From NCBI RefSeq assembly GCF_003697845.1, contig NZ_RDQE01000001.1, forward strand, positions 62,001-126,000: a stretch of 64,000 nucleotides of DNA, in the 5' to 3' direction. Shown piece by piece: positions 24,454-32,128 of the stretch. The stretch comes from Halobellus captivus (GTDB lineage: Archaea > Halobacteriota > Halobacteria > Halobacteriales > Haloferacaceae). A program made the translations under genes and the position numbers. The number at the start of each line of letters is the position of its first letter. The first letter of the stretch is position 1. The notes beneath the pieces are model-generated. The model saw only the letters and a program-made list of their open reading frames with translations. It searched no databases and was not told the DNA's origin.

Positions 24454-25524
24454 GTGACCACAGATACATCGGACACCGAAGGGACGTTCGGATCGGACGA
24501 CGCCGTCCCGAGCCGCATCGCCGACCAGTTCGAGAACATCAAGCGGACGCGGCGTCGCCGGGCGGTCGGCTGGGTCGCACTGTTCGCGTTCCTCGCGTTC
24601 ACGACCCTCCAGGCGTTCGCCGCGACGGAGCTCCTCAACCCGGACGCGCGGCTGGAGACCTTCAGGGAGTCGCTGACCGGGTTCTTCCCGATCACCGACT
24701 ACTTCGGCGTGGTCCCGTTCCTCGACGTCGGACGATACCTCGAGTTCATCGTTCAGGGGAACCTGCTGTACGACCCGGAGATCGGCGGCCTGCTGTTCCA
24801 GTTCCCGCCGAACCCCGCCGACGTCTACGCGTTCTTCTTCCAGGAGCTCGGGATCTTCCAGATCTTCGGGGAGGCCGGCATCACGCTCGCCATGGGGTTC
24901 GTCGGAACGATCCTCGGGTTCCCGGTCGCGTTGGTGTTCGGGACGCTCGGCTCCGAGCGCGTCACCCCGTTTCCCTTTAACTTCATCTTCCGGGGCACCA
25001 TGTCGTTCATCCGCGCGGTCCCGGCGATCGTCTGGACGCTGATCTTCATCCCGTTCCTCGGGCTCGGTCCCTCCTCCGCCGCGATCGCGATCGCGTTCGA
25101 CACGATCGGGAACCTCGGCCGGCTGTTCGTCGACGAGCTCGAGGAGATCGAGGACGGCCCGATCGAGGCGATGCGGACGACCGGCGCGAGCAAGCCGCAA
25201 GTCGTCTTCTTCGGCATGTTGAGTCAGGTTCGGACGGCGTTCATCGCGTGGACGCTGTACATCTTCGAGATCAACGTCCGCATCGGCGTCACCGTCGGCG
25301 TCATCGGCGCGGGGGGGCTCGGGTACGTCCTCGCCTCCCAGCAGAACCTGCTGCGGTTCACCAACATGATGGCGACGCTGCTGGCGATCTTCCTCCTCAT
25401 CATCTCCGTCGAGCTGTTCAGCCAGCGGCTCCGGTCGCGGCTCCGCTCCGACGACGTCGAGATGAGCATCTGGGAGCTCATCACCGGGTTCCCGAACCGG
25501 ATGGCGGAGTCGATGCTGAAGTAA
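24454..25524 (+). CDS. phnE: Phosphonate-type ABC transporter permease
   Basis: 356 residues from GTG 24454. A charged N-terminus (to about 48) precedes one helix, an external or loop region (about 65-145) and the BPD-transport core with about five helices. The EAA loop reads EAMRTTGASKPQVVFF near residues 237-252, the contact point for PhnC. The final helix is followed by an amphipathic tail. No C-P lyase or phosphonatase gene follows, so uptake of phosphate, phosphite or another oxyanion remains open. Confidence 0.9.
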   Translation: MTTDTSDTEGTFGSDDAVPSRIADQFENIKRTRRRRAVGWVALFAFLAFTTLQAFAATELLNPDARLETFRESLTGFFPITDYFGVVPFLDVGRYLEFIVQGNLLYDPEIGGLLFQFPPNPADVYAFFFQELGIFQIFGEAGITLAMGFVGTILGFPVALVFGTLGSERVTPFPFNFIFRGTMSFIRAVPAIVWTLIFIPFLGLGPSSAAIAIAFDTIGNLGRLFVDELEEIEDGPIEAMRTTGASKPQVVFFGMLSQVRTAFIAWTLYIFEINVRIGVTVGVIGAGGLGYVLASQQNLLRFTNMMATLLAIFLLIISVELFSQRLRSRLRSDDVEMSIWELITGFPNRMAESMLK

Positions 25525-25582
25525 CCCCCCGTCACCGAGTCACAAGGGAAACCGACTTTTCCGTCCCCCTCCGAGGGATGGT

Positions 25583-26242
25583 ATGAGCACCTTCGAACCG
25601 CCGGCGGAGACGCTGGCGGACGTCGTCCTCGTCGACTACGGCCTCGGGAACCTCCGATCCGCGACCCGCGGGCTCGAGCGCGCCGGCGCGTCGGTCGAGA
25701 TCACCGACGACCCCGAGGCGTTCGCCGCGGCCGACGGCGTCGTCCTCCCCGGCGTCGGGGCGTTTCGCGAGGGAATGGAGAACGCCGGCCCGCTGCGGGA
25801 GGCGTTGACCGACCACGCCGACGCCGGCCGGCCGCTCTTCGGGATCTGTCTCGGGATGCAGATGCTCCTCACCTCGAGCGAGGAGGCCGACCACGAGGGC
25901 GAAGGCGAGGTGACGGGCCTCGATCTGGTCCCCGGGACCAACGTCCGGTTCGACGTGGACCGCAAGGTCCCGCACATGGGCTGGAACGAGCTGTCGGTCG
26001 AACGCGACCACCCGGTCGTCGAGGGCGTCGACGGCGAGTACGCCTACTTCGTCCACTCCTACTACGCCGAGCCCGACGACCCGAACGCCGTGGTCGCGAC
26101 CGCCGACTACGGCGTCGACTTCCCGGCGGTCGTCGCCAACGAGGCGGGGAACGTCTTCGGCACGCAGTTCCACCCCGAAAAGAGCGGGGAGACCGGGCTC
26201 CGGATCCTCCGGAACTTCGTCGAGTACTGCGCGGAACGGTAG
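25583..26242 (+). CDS. hisH: Imidazole glycerol phosphate synthase, glutaminase subunit
   Basis: 219 residues of the class I glutamine amidotransferase fold. The nucleophile is Cys89 in FGICLGMQ (86-93); the oxyanion strand is VVLPGVGAFREG; the catalytic His-Glu pair is in GTQFHPEKSG near residue 198. VPHMGWNEL and YFVHSYYAEP are HisH-specific. It supplies ammonia to HisF in histidine biosynthesis. HisF is not in the window, as is common for the scattered his genes of haloarchaea. Confidence 0.94.
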   Translation: MSTFEPPAETLADVVLVDYGLGNLRSATRGLERAGASVEITDDPEAFAAADGVVLPGVGAFREGMENAGPLREALTDHADAGRPLFGICLGMQMLLTSSEEADHEGEGEVTGLDLVPGTNVRFDVDRKVPHMGWNELSVERDHPVVEGVDGEYAYFVHSYYAEPDDPNAVVATADYGVDFPAVVANEAGNVFGTQFHPEKSGETGLRILRNFVEYCAER

Positions 26243-26485
26243 TTCGACGGTCCGCTTTTCCCTAATTCCGAGGGAGGCATGGAACGCTTCACGAGCTATT
26301 GTTTTCACCCCGTACTATCCGAGTCATCTGGTAGATCGATAGTGCGTATCGACTGCCGAGATTCCTACCAACTGTAAAGGATGTTCTCAGCGACGTGCAT
26401 GATACAGGGCGCGAATCGGGTACGAGTGAGTCGTGTCGGTCAAGCCTTTATCACCGAGTCACCGCAAACATCCGTTGATTGGAAT
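26243..26485. other. AT-richer gap upstream of a membrane protein gene
   Basis: 243 bases of visibly lower GC than the flanks with no convincing gene. It contains a dyad TCGATA-GTGCG-TATCGA at 26336-26352 and a TATA-like CTTTAT at 26446-26451, about 37 nt ahead of the ATG at 26486. It is the left part of an AT-richer island that extends to about 27245. Confidence 0.5.
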
Positions 26486-26995
26486 ATGACCGACTATCTA
26501 GGGGTGTCCCGGCGAGATGTCGGGGCGGGCCTCGCGGGCGGCGGCTCGGCCCTCCTTGGTGCCGTCCTGATCAATCTCTGGAACTTCTTCCAGACGTTCA
26601 GGGCCCGCGGATTCGACTCCGCGAGCATAGCGGAGTACCGACGAGGAAGTGAGATCATCTTCCTCGGGAGTATTTTTGCACCGATTATCGCTGTGTTCGT
26701 CGGGACCGCCGTCTGGCGCGTGATGATGCCGGATGAGCCGAACCCACGCTACGGGGCCGTCGCAGGCGTCGTTTCAGCGTTCGGTACGCTGTTCGTATTC
26801 GCGGCTTCGATAGGTCTAGTTATGACTCTGAGTCAGGTTTCCGCTGGCGCACTCGTGGGTGCGGTCTTCGAGTTCCTGTTTCTCACTGCTCTAATCGCTG
26901 TATTCGGGGGCATCATTACCGCCCCCGTCGTTGTCCCACTCGGTGCACTCGTGGGATACGGCTATGAGTGGTACATCACAGAAGACCAGAGGTAG
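26486..26995 (+). CDS. Polytopic membrane protein of unknown function
   Basis: 169 residues with about four membrane helices. A basic N-terminus (SRRDVGAG) precedes a helix at about 12-32, and others lie near 60-80, 90-118 and 130-160. A polar loop (FRARGFDSASIAEYRRGSE) separates helices 1 and 2. Codon use is clearly less GC-biased than that of hisH or the reductase on either side, which suggests transfer. The ATG at 26486 gives the compact protein; an ATG 35 codons earlier adds a non-conserved stretch ahead of the promoter-like CTTTAT. Not recognised. Confidence 0.62.
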   Translation: MTDYLGVSRRDVGAGLAGGGSALLGAVLINLWNFFQTFRARGFDSASIAEYRRGSEIIFLGSIFAPIIAVFVGTAVWRVMMPDEPNPRYGAVAGVVSAFGTLFVFAASIGLVMTLSQVSAGALVGAVFEFLFLTALIAVFGGIITAPVVVPLGALVGYGYEWYITEDQR

Positions 26996-27245
26996 TCACT
27001 CGGTTGTAGCTTCTCCGTCGTTCCTCTTCCCTCATTGTGTACGTAGCCAAACGACCCTACCAGTATGTAGTCGATCACTGAATCTATGCTCTCTATCTTG
27101 CACGGCACTTCTGGTACATTTCCGATAGGTGATGAACCACGTCGGTCACCACACCGACTGTAGTGAGCGAATCGGAGGACGGAAGAACGGGTATGTGAGC
27201 CGTTGTGTGAATCTTCCAGTCCGTTAACCGTTCTAAGGCGCTCTG
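26996..27245. other. AT-richer gene-free stretch
   Basis: 250 bases of lower GC between the membrane protein and the convergent aldo/keto reductase. Open frames on the minus strand here are short and change character when they enter the reductase gene, so I see no gene. It may be the remnant of an inserted segment. Confidence 0.45.
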
Positions 27246-28259
27246 CTACAGCCCCTCGTAGGGGCTCGCCTTCGCGTCCGTGAGCCGGTCGACCTGCTCG
27301 TCCGAGAGGTCGATCTCGGCGGCCGCCAGGTTCTCCTCGAGCTGGTCGACGGTTCGTGCGCCCACGATCGGGGCGGTGACGCCGTCGCGGTGGGCGAGCC
27401 ACGCGAGCGCGACCTGCGCGGGCGAGGCGTCGACCTCGTCGGCCACGGCATCGAGCTCGTCGTGGACGTCGAAGTTCTCCGCGGTGAGATACGACTCACG
27501 GAACCGGCTCGAGGACGCCACCTTCGAGTCCTCCGGGAGGTCCTCCTCGCGGTCGTACTTGCCCGTCAGGAAGCCCTGTCCGAGCGGGCTCCACGGGCAG
27601 ACCGCGAGCCCCTGCTGGCGGGCGAACTCGAGGTAGTCCCCCTCGACCTCACGGTCGACGAGGTTGTACCGCGGCTGGAGCACGGTGAACGGCTCCCACC
27701 CCTCGGCGCGGGCGATCTCGTTCGCGCGGGCGACCTTCCAGGCGTTGGGTCGATGCGTCGACGCGCCGAGGTAGTGGACCTTCCCGGACTCGACGAACCC
27801 GTTCAGCGTCTTCATGGTTTCGCGGGCGTCGGTCGCGTCGTCCCAGCGATGGATGTAGAGCACGTCGACGTAGTCGGTTCCGAGCCGGTCGAGCAGCGCG
27901 TCGAGGCGGTGGCGGAGGTTCTTGCGGTTCGTCCCGCGGCTGTTGGGGTCGTCGTCGCGGATCTGCCAGTAGATCTTGGAGGCGACCGTGTAGCGCTCGC
28001 GGTCACGCTCCCCGAGCCAGTCGCCGATCCATTCCTCGCAGGTGCCGCCGCCGTAGACGTCGGCGGTGTCGATGTAGCGTCCGCCGGCGTCGGCGTACGC
28101 GTCGAGGAGTTCGTGGGCCCGCTCCTCGCCGATCTCTATCTCGCCCGCCTCGTTCTCCTTGCCGAACCGCCAGGTGCCGAACTGGAGTTCGCTGGTGTAC
28201 AGGCCGGTGCCGTCGAGCTTCACGAACTCGAGGTCTATGTCGTCGAGCGTGGACGTCAT
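27246..28259 (-). CDS. Aldo/keto reductase
   Basis: 337 residues forming the (beta/alpha)8 barrel. The catalytic tetrad is visible: D64 and Y69 in YIDTADVYGGG, K95 in ASKIY, and H137 in YIHRWD. The C-terminal PIVGARTVDQLEENL binds the NADP phosphate and adenine. The family reduces aldehydes and ketones or oxidises alcohols with NADP(H); the substrate is not predictable. The closest subgroup by motif is the YghZ/general-stress-protein-69-like one. It probably has its own promoter. Confidence 0.9.
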   Translation of the reverse strand: MTSTLDDIDLEFVKLDGTGLYTSELQFGTWRFGKENEAGEIEIGEERAHELLDAYADAGGRYIDTADVYGGGTCEEWIGDWLGERDRERYTVASKIYWQIRDDDPNSRGTNRKNLRHRLDALLDRLGTDYVDVLYIHRWDDATDARETMKTLNGFVESGKVHYLGASTHRPNAWKVARANEIARAEGWEPFTVLQPRYNLVDREVEGDYLEFARQQGLAVCPWSPLGQGFLTGKYDREEDLPEDSKVASSSRFRESYLTAENFDVHDELDAVADEVDASPAQVALAWLAHRDGVTAPIVGARTVDQLEENLAAAEIDLSDEQVDRLTDAKASPYEGL

Positions 28260-28338
28260 CGGTTCGCCGTTCGGGTTCTCGAGCCAAAAGCCCGGAGGAA
28301 GCGGCGATGGAAGTTCTCGAGGTCCGGAAGCTCCGCGT

Positions 28339-29310
28339 CTAGAGGATCCCCGCGAGCACCGTGTTGAAGCTCACGCCGACGACGACGCCGATCGTGACGA
28401 CCGTCGTCGCGTAGATGACCAACAGCCGGCGCTTGAACAGCTTGTTCAACAGGATCAGGTTCGGGATACTGATCCCCGCGCCGCCGATGACGAACGCGAT
28501 CACCGTCCCGATCGGGATCCCCGCCTCGGTGAGCGAGTGGGCGATCGGCAGCATGCCGCTCAGGCTCACGTAGATCGGCGCGCCCGCGAGCGCCGCGAGC
28601 GGCGTCGCGAGCGGGTTCCCCGGTCCCGCGACCCGCTGGAGCGCCTCCGCGGGGACCGCCCCGTGGATCAATGCCCCGATGGTCATCCCCAGGAGGAGGT
28701 ACGGGAGCGTGTCGCGGAAGAACGACAGCGCCCCGCGGCCGGCCGCCGAGACCCGCTCGCCGTGGGTCCGGGAGGCGGCGGTCGCTCCGCCGCAGCCGCA
28801 GCCGGACGTCGCCGTCCCGCCGTCGGTCGCCACCTCCCGGCCGCCGGCCGTGATCCGGACGTCCTTGACGTAGCGGTCGAGGTCGAGCGTGCCGACGATC
28901 AGTCCGCCGGCGATCGCACACGCGAGCGCCGCGACGACGTACGCGACCGTCACCGCGGGGCCGAAGAGCCCGAAGAGCAGCACGACCGCGATCCAGTTGA
29001 CGATGGGCGAGGCCAGAAGGAAGGAGAAGGACATGCCGACGGGCGCGCCCGCACCCAACAGCCCCGCGAGCACCGGGACGGTCGAACACGAACAGAAGGG
29101 GGTCACCGCCCCCAACCCCGCCGCGAGCACGTTCCCGCTGCCGTGGTCCCGCGAGCGGAGCAGCGTCTCGACGCGCTCCGGGGGGAGGTACTCCTGCGCG
29201 AGCCCGACGAGGAAGGAAGCCCCGAGGAAGAGCGGCGTGAGGACCACCGCGAGGTGGACGAAGTACTCCCAGGAGTCGGCGATCGCCGCCTCGGTGCCCG
29301 GCGGGATCAC
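28339..29310 (-). CDS. Permease of the DUF318/ArsP type
   Basis: 323 residues from GTG 29310, which overlaps the arsR stop by four bases (GTGA). About eight helices form two halves separated by a cytoplasmic loop. The first half has TPFCSCSTVPV (71-80) with paired Cys, the loop has GCGCGG (170-175), and the second half has LSGMLPIAHSLTEAG. Paired CxC motifs are typical of ArsP/DUF318 (PF03773) permeases, some of which export trivalent organoarsenicals. Coupling to an ArsR-type repressor supports metal(loid) efflux; the exact substrate is inferred. Confidence 0.85.
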   Translation of the reverse strand: MIPPGTEAAIADSWEYFVHLAVVLTPLFLGASFLVGLAQEYLPPERVETLLRSRDHGSGNVLAAGLGAVTPFCSCSTVPVLAGLLGAGAPVGMSFSFLLASPIVNWIAVVLLFGLFGPAVTVAYVVAALACAIAGGLIVGTLDLDRYVKDVRITAGGREVATDGGTATSGCGCGGATAASRTHGERVSAAGRGALSFFRDTLPYLLLGMTIGALIHGAVPAEALQRVAGPGNPLATPLAALAGAPIYVSLSGMLPIAHSLTEAGIPIGTVIAFVIGGAGISIPNLILLNKLFKRRLLVIYATTVVTIGVVVGVSFNTVLAGIL

Positions 29311-29702
29311 CGTTCCTCCCCCAGCGCGGCGGCCAGGTCGATCAGCTGGAGGCTCGCGGTGTCGGCGATGCGGTAGTGGGTCCACTTGCCGTCCTTGCGC
29401 GTCCGGACGATCCCCGCGTCGCGGAGCTTCCGGAGGTGGGTGGCCACCGTCGACTGCGGCGCGTCGAGGACGGCCTCCAGGTCGCAGGCGCAGAGCTCGC
29501 CGTCACGGAGCGCGTGGACGACCGCGAGCCGTTTCTCGTTCGCGAGCGCCTTGAACACCGCCTCCTCGTTCGCGACCGTCTCCGGATCAGCTCGACGATC
29601 GTCGATTACCGATCCCTCACAACAGGCCTCCTCCTCGAGCCGTCCGAGCGTCGCGCTCGCCGATCCGGTTCCGTCGCGTTCGCCGTCAGATTGATTGGAC
29701 AT
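29307..29702 (-). CDS. arsR: ArsR/SmtB-family metalloregulator
   Basis: 131 residues from ATG 29702, or 143 from GTG 29738, which would overlap the upstream small gene by four bases. The winged helix includes ALANEKRLAVVHAL, the metal-site motif ELCACDLEAVL on helix 3 (matching the ArsR ELCVCDL pattern), and the recognition helix QSTVATHLRKLRDAGIV. An N-terminal ACCEG pair may add ligands. It should repress the operon until As(III), Sb(III) or a soft metal binds. Expressed with the small Cys-pair protein and the permease. Confidence 0.88.
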   Translation of the reverse strand: MSNQSDGERDGTGSASATLGRLEEEACCEGSVIDDRRADPETVANEEAVFKALANEKRLAVVHALRDGELCACDLEAVLDAPQSTVATHLRKLRDAGIVRTRKDGKWTHYRIADTASLQLIDLAAALGEER

Positions 29703-29734
29703 GTTCGATGAGTTCTCTCGAGTTGTTCGTTCCG

Positions 29735-29839
29735 TCACGCCTCGTCCTCGTCAGAGTCGGGTTCTATCTCCTCGATACGAACGTCACAGCAGCTTTCGTC
29801 CGTTCCATCGTCGCCGAACAGCCGGTTGAGTATCGACAT
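29735..29839 (-). CDS. 34-residue acidic protein with Cys-Cys pair
   Basis: A short frame starting ATG 29839 and ending TGA at 29735. It encodes MSILNRLFGDDGTDESCCD followed by VRIEEIEPDSDEDEA. An amphipathic N-terminal helix, a central vicinal Cys pair and an acidic tail are visible. Its stop overlaps the GTG candidate start of arsR, so the two are coupled. Codon choice is normal for the organism. A role in metal(loid) handling is inferred from the Cys pair and the arsR-permease context. I recall similar tiny Cys-pair proteins next to haloarchaeal metalloregulators but cannot name a family. Confidence 0.6.
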   Translation of the reverse strand: MSILNRLFGDDGTDESCCDVRIEEIEPDSDEDEA

Positions 29840-29851
29840 ATACATTGATAT
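29838..29851. promoter_or_regulatory. ATAT-N6-ATAT dyad, possible ArsR operator
   Basis: ATATACATTGATAT is a dyad of two ATAT arms separated by six bases in a strongly AT-rich stretch. It overlaps the start of the 34-aa gene that heads the arsR operon. The spacing and AT content resemble SmtB/ArsR operators. Which protein binds here is untested. Confidence 0.4.
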
Positions 29852-29862
29852 AACTCGATTTG

Positions 29863-30100
29863 ACTTTAGTGTTGTGGTCGTCGCTCTCTCGGGAGTCGGT
29901 TCGTTAGCGGTCTCGGCCTTATCCGTTCATACCTGCTGTACACTACATCGAACATTCTCGATAAGTCGTATTCGGAGGATCACTCTCGAAGGGCCGTTCT
30001 CGAAGGATCGCTTCGGTCGGCCGTTTCGGCGAACCGTCCGCGGTGAGTCGTCGCGATCGGCTCCCGGCGATCCGTGGTCGGTTCTCCCCTCCGACGGCGA
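29863..30100. other. Gene-free stretch with short direct repeats
   Basis: About 240 bases between the arsR operon head and the thioesterase stop. No frame here looks like a protein. A repeated GTTCTCGAAGGATCGCTTCGG-like unit occurs around 29975-30020 in two imperfect copies. Lower GC at the left end belongs to the operon promoter. Confidence 0.4.
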
Positions 30101-30547
30101 CTACTCCTCGTCGGGCTCCGCCGCGAGCGCGTCGTCGCGCAGCCTTCGGCAGCGCTCCCCGTCGACGGTGAGTTCGGGGACGGGCGTCGGCGACCCGTCC
30201 GCGTCGACGGCGACGAAGACGAAGTAGGAGTCCGTCGTCAGCTCCCGCTCGCCGGTTCGGGGCGACTCGCGGAACGCCCGGAGTCGAACGCGCACGCTGG
30301 TCCGCCCGGCGGCGTACGCGTACGACTCGATCACGCAGGTGTCCCCCTGCGGGATCGGGCGCTTGAAGTCGAGCTCGCTGATCTTCGCGGTGACGCACGT
30401 CTCGCCGGCGTGGCGCATCGCCGACATCGCGCCGACCTCGTCCATCCACTTGACGACGTTGCCGCCGTGCGCGGACGCGTAGTTGTTGGTGTGGGTCGGC
30501 TGGACGCGCTGGCGGTTCTCTATGTAGGTGTCGCTGACGCTCGGCAT
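30101..30547 (-). CDS. Acyl-CoA thioesterase, hotdog fold
   Basis: 148 residues. The 4HBT/BACH-type hotdog signature is HTNNYASAHGGNVVKWMDEVG (in two parts, about 19-39), where the helix Asp/Glu is catalytic, followed by ELDFKRPIPQGDTCVIESYAY. The C-terminal strand TDSYFVFVAVD completes the fold. It hydrolyses acyl-CoA thioesters; chain length is unknown. A TAAAAA element on the opposite strand reads as TTTTTA about 27 nt upstream of the start. Confidence 0.88.
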   Translation of the reverse strand: MPSVSDTYIENRQRVQPTHTNNYASAHGGNVVKWMDEVGAMSAMRHAGETCVTAKISELDFKRPIPQGDTCVIESYAYAAGRTSVRVRLRAFRESPRTGERELTTDSYFVFVAVDADGSPTPVPELTVDGERCRRLRDDALAAEPDEE

Positions 30548-30597
30548 ACCGCGGGGTGGTTCGGTGCACGTAAAAAGGCCATCCGAGTTTCGACCGG

Positions 30598-32034
30598 TCA
30601 GCGCTTTCCGAGCGCCTCCTCGAAGACCCGCCGTGCGCGCTCGTATGCCGCGTCGCGGTCGACGATCGGGTCGGGGTAGTCGGGAGCCAACTCCTCGCGC
30701 TCCGCGGCCGAAAGCGTCGGCCAGTCGACGACCGCCCCGGCCGGCACGTCCCGTAGCTCGGGAACGTATTCGCGGACGAACGTCCCGTCCGGGTCGTACT
30801 TGGCGGCCTGGCTCACCGGATCGAAGATCCGCACGTCGACGCTATCGGTGCCGGTCGAGGCGATCCACTGCCACATGCCGTGGTTCGACGCGTGGTCGCC
30901 GTCGACCAGCCGCTGCATGAACCAGCGCGCCCCGCGCCGCCAGTCGACGAGGAGGTGTTTGGTGAGGAAGCTCGCGACCACCTGTCTGGGGCGGTTGTGG
31001 ACGTACCCCTCCGCCTCCAGTTGGCGCATCCCGGCGTCGACCAGCGGATATCCCGTCTCGCCGCGTTTCCACGCCTCGAACCCCTCGTCGTCCTCGCGCC
31101 ACGCGATGGGGTTCGGGAACCATACGTAGTTCGCCTCCGCCAGGTCGGCGTTGTAGTACAACAGGTGGTACATCTCCTCGCGCCAGGCGAGCTCGTCCCG
31201 ATACTTCTCGACGTTTCGGCGGGCGGCGTCGTCGCTCGCGGCGTCGCGAGCTCCGGTCGCGGCCGCCCACACCTCCCGGATCCCGATCGCACCCGCCGCG
31301 AGATACGGCGACAGCCGGGAGACGGCGTGGGTCGGTGCCTCGACCGCCCGCGCGAGATCGTCGCGGGTGTCGGCGTAGGTGTCGATCCCGTCCGCGAGGA
31401 AGTCGTCGAGCCGCTTGCGGGCGCCCCGATAGCCGGCCGGCGGGAGGTCGACGTCGGTTCGGAGGGGATCGGTATCGACGAAGGCGTCACCGGTAACTTC
31501 CCGGACGGACCGCTCGCCCCCCACGTCCGCCAGCGTCCCCGGTTTCGGCTCCGGATACGGGTCCGGTTTCGGGACCGCCCGCCAGTCGTCGTGAAACCCT
31601 CCGTGGTTCGGATACGACTCGGCCAGCCGTCCGGGATCGACCAACACGAGGTCGGTCCGCGTCACCGTCCCGACGCCGGCGTCCGCGAGTCTCGACTCGA
31701 CCGCACGCGCGCGCTCCCGCCGCGCCGGACGGTAGTGCTCGTTGTAGGTGACCCGGTCGGCGTCGTGCTCCGCCGCGAGATCCGAAACCACCGACGCGGG
31801 GTCGCCCGCGCGGACGACGAGGTCGCTCCCGAGTTCGCGGTAGCGACGCCGGAGGCGCTCCACGTTCCGGAGGAGGAACGCCCGCCGTCGTGCGCCCATC
31901 GTTCCCAGGAGTTCCGTGTCGTACACGAAGACGGGGACGATCGTCTCGTCGCGATCGCCTGCGGTCGCCGCGGCTGCCGCCAGCCCTACGTTGTCGCGGA
32001 GCCGCGGGTCCCGCCGGTGCCAGAACAGGTCCAT
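30598..32034 (-). CDS. phr: Deoxyribodipyrimidine photolyase
   Basis: 478 residues of the cryptochrome/photolyase family. The N-terminal antenna domain (1-130) starts MDLFWHRRDPRLRDN. The FAD-binding helical domain includes ETGYPLVDAGMRQLEAEGY, HNRPRQVVASFLTKHLL, DWRRGARWFMQ and the conserved ASNHGMWQWIASTGTD with the FAD-contacting Asn/Asp and Trp. Length and motifs fit class I CPD photolyases: light-driven repair of cyclobutane dimers, expected in sun-exposed brines. The start MDLFWHRR is fixed by the family N-terminus. Confidence 0.92.
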   Translation of the reverse strand: MDLFWHRRDPRLRDNVGLAAAAATAGDRDETIVPVFVYDTELLGTMGARRRAFLLRNVERLRRRYRELGSDLVVRAGDPASVVSDLAAEHDADRVTYNEHYRPARRERARAVESRLADAGVGTVTRTDLVLVDPGRLAESYPNHGGFHDDWRAVPKPDPYPEPKPGTLADVGGERSVREVTGDAFVDTDPLRTDVDLPPAGYRGARKRLDDFLADGIDTYADTRDDLARAVEAPTHAVSRLSPYLAAGAIGIREVWAAATGARDAASDDAARRNVEKYRDELAWREEMYHLLYYNADLAEANYVWFPNPIAWREDDEGFEAWKRGETGYPLVDAGMRQLEAEGYVHNRPRQVVASFLTKHLLVDWRRGARWFMQRLVDGDHASNHGMWQWIASTGTDSVDVRIFDPVSQAAKYDPDGTFVREYVPELRDVPAGAVVDWPTLSAAEREELAPDYPDPIVDRDAAYERARRVFEEALGKR

Positions 32035-32128
32035 ACGGACGGTAGGGGGGCCCACGGATAGTGTCCTTCGTCGCCGGAGACCCGCCGGCTCCCCGAGATC
32101 GTCCCCCTGGGGGTGGGAGGACGACCGG

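Noticed and set aside
24454-25524. Calling the ABC transporter a dedicated phosphonate importer
   Set aside because: The PhnD/PhnC/PhnE families also serve phosphate, phosphite and other oxyanions, and no C-P lyase genes are present, so the substrate is left open.
26962-27402. Minus-strand frame across the AT-richer gap
   Set aside because: Its first half is an out-of-frame reading of the aldo/keto reductase. The lower-GC half has no recognisable start, motif or ribosome-binding context.
29702-29738. GTG 29738 as the certain arsR start
   Set aside because: The four-base overlap with the 34-aa gene supports it, but ATG 29702 gives a typical ArsR length. I kept ATG and recorded the alternative.
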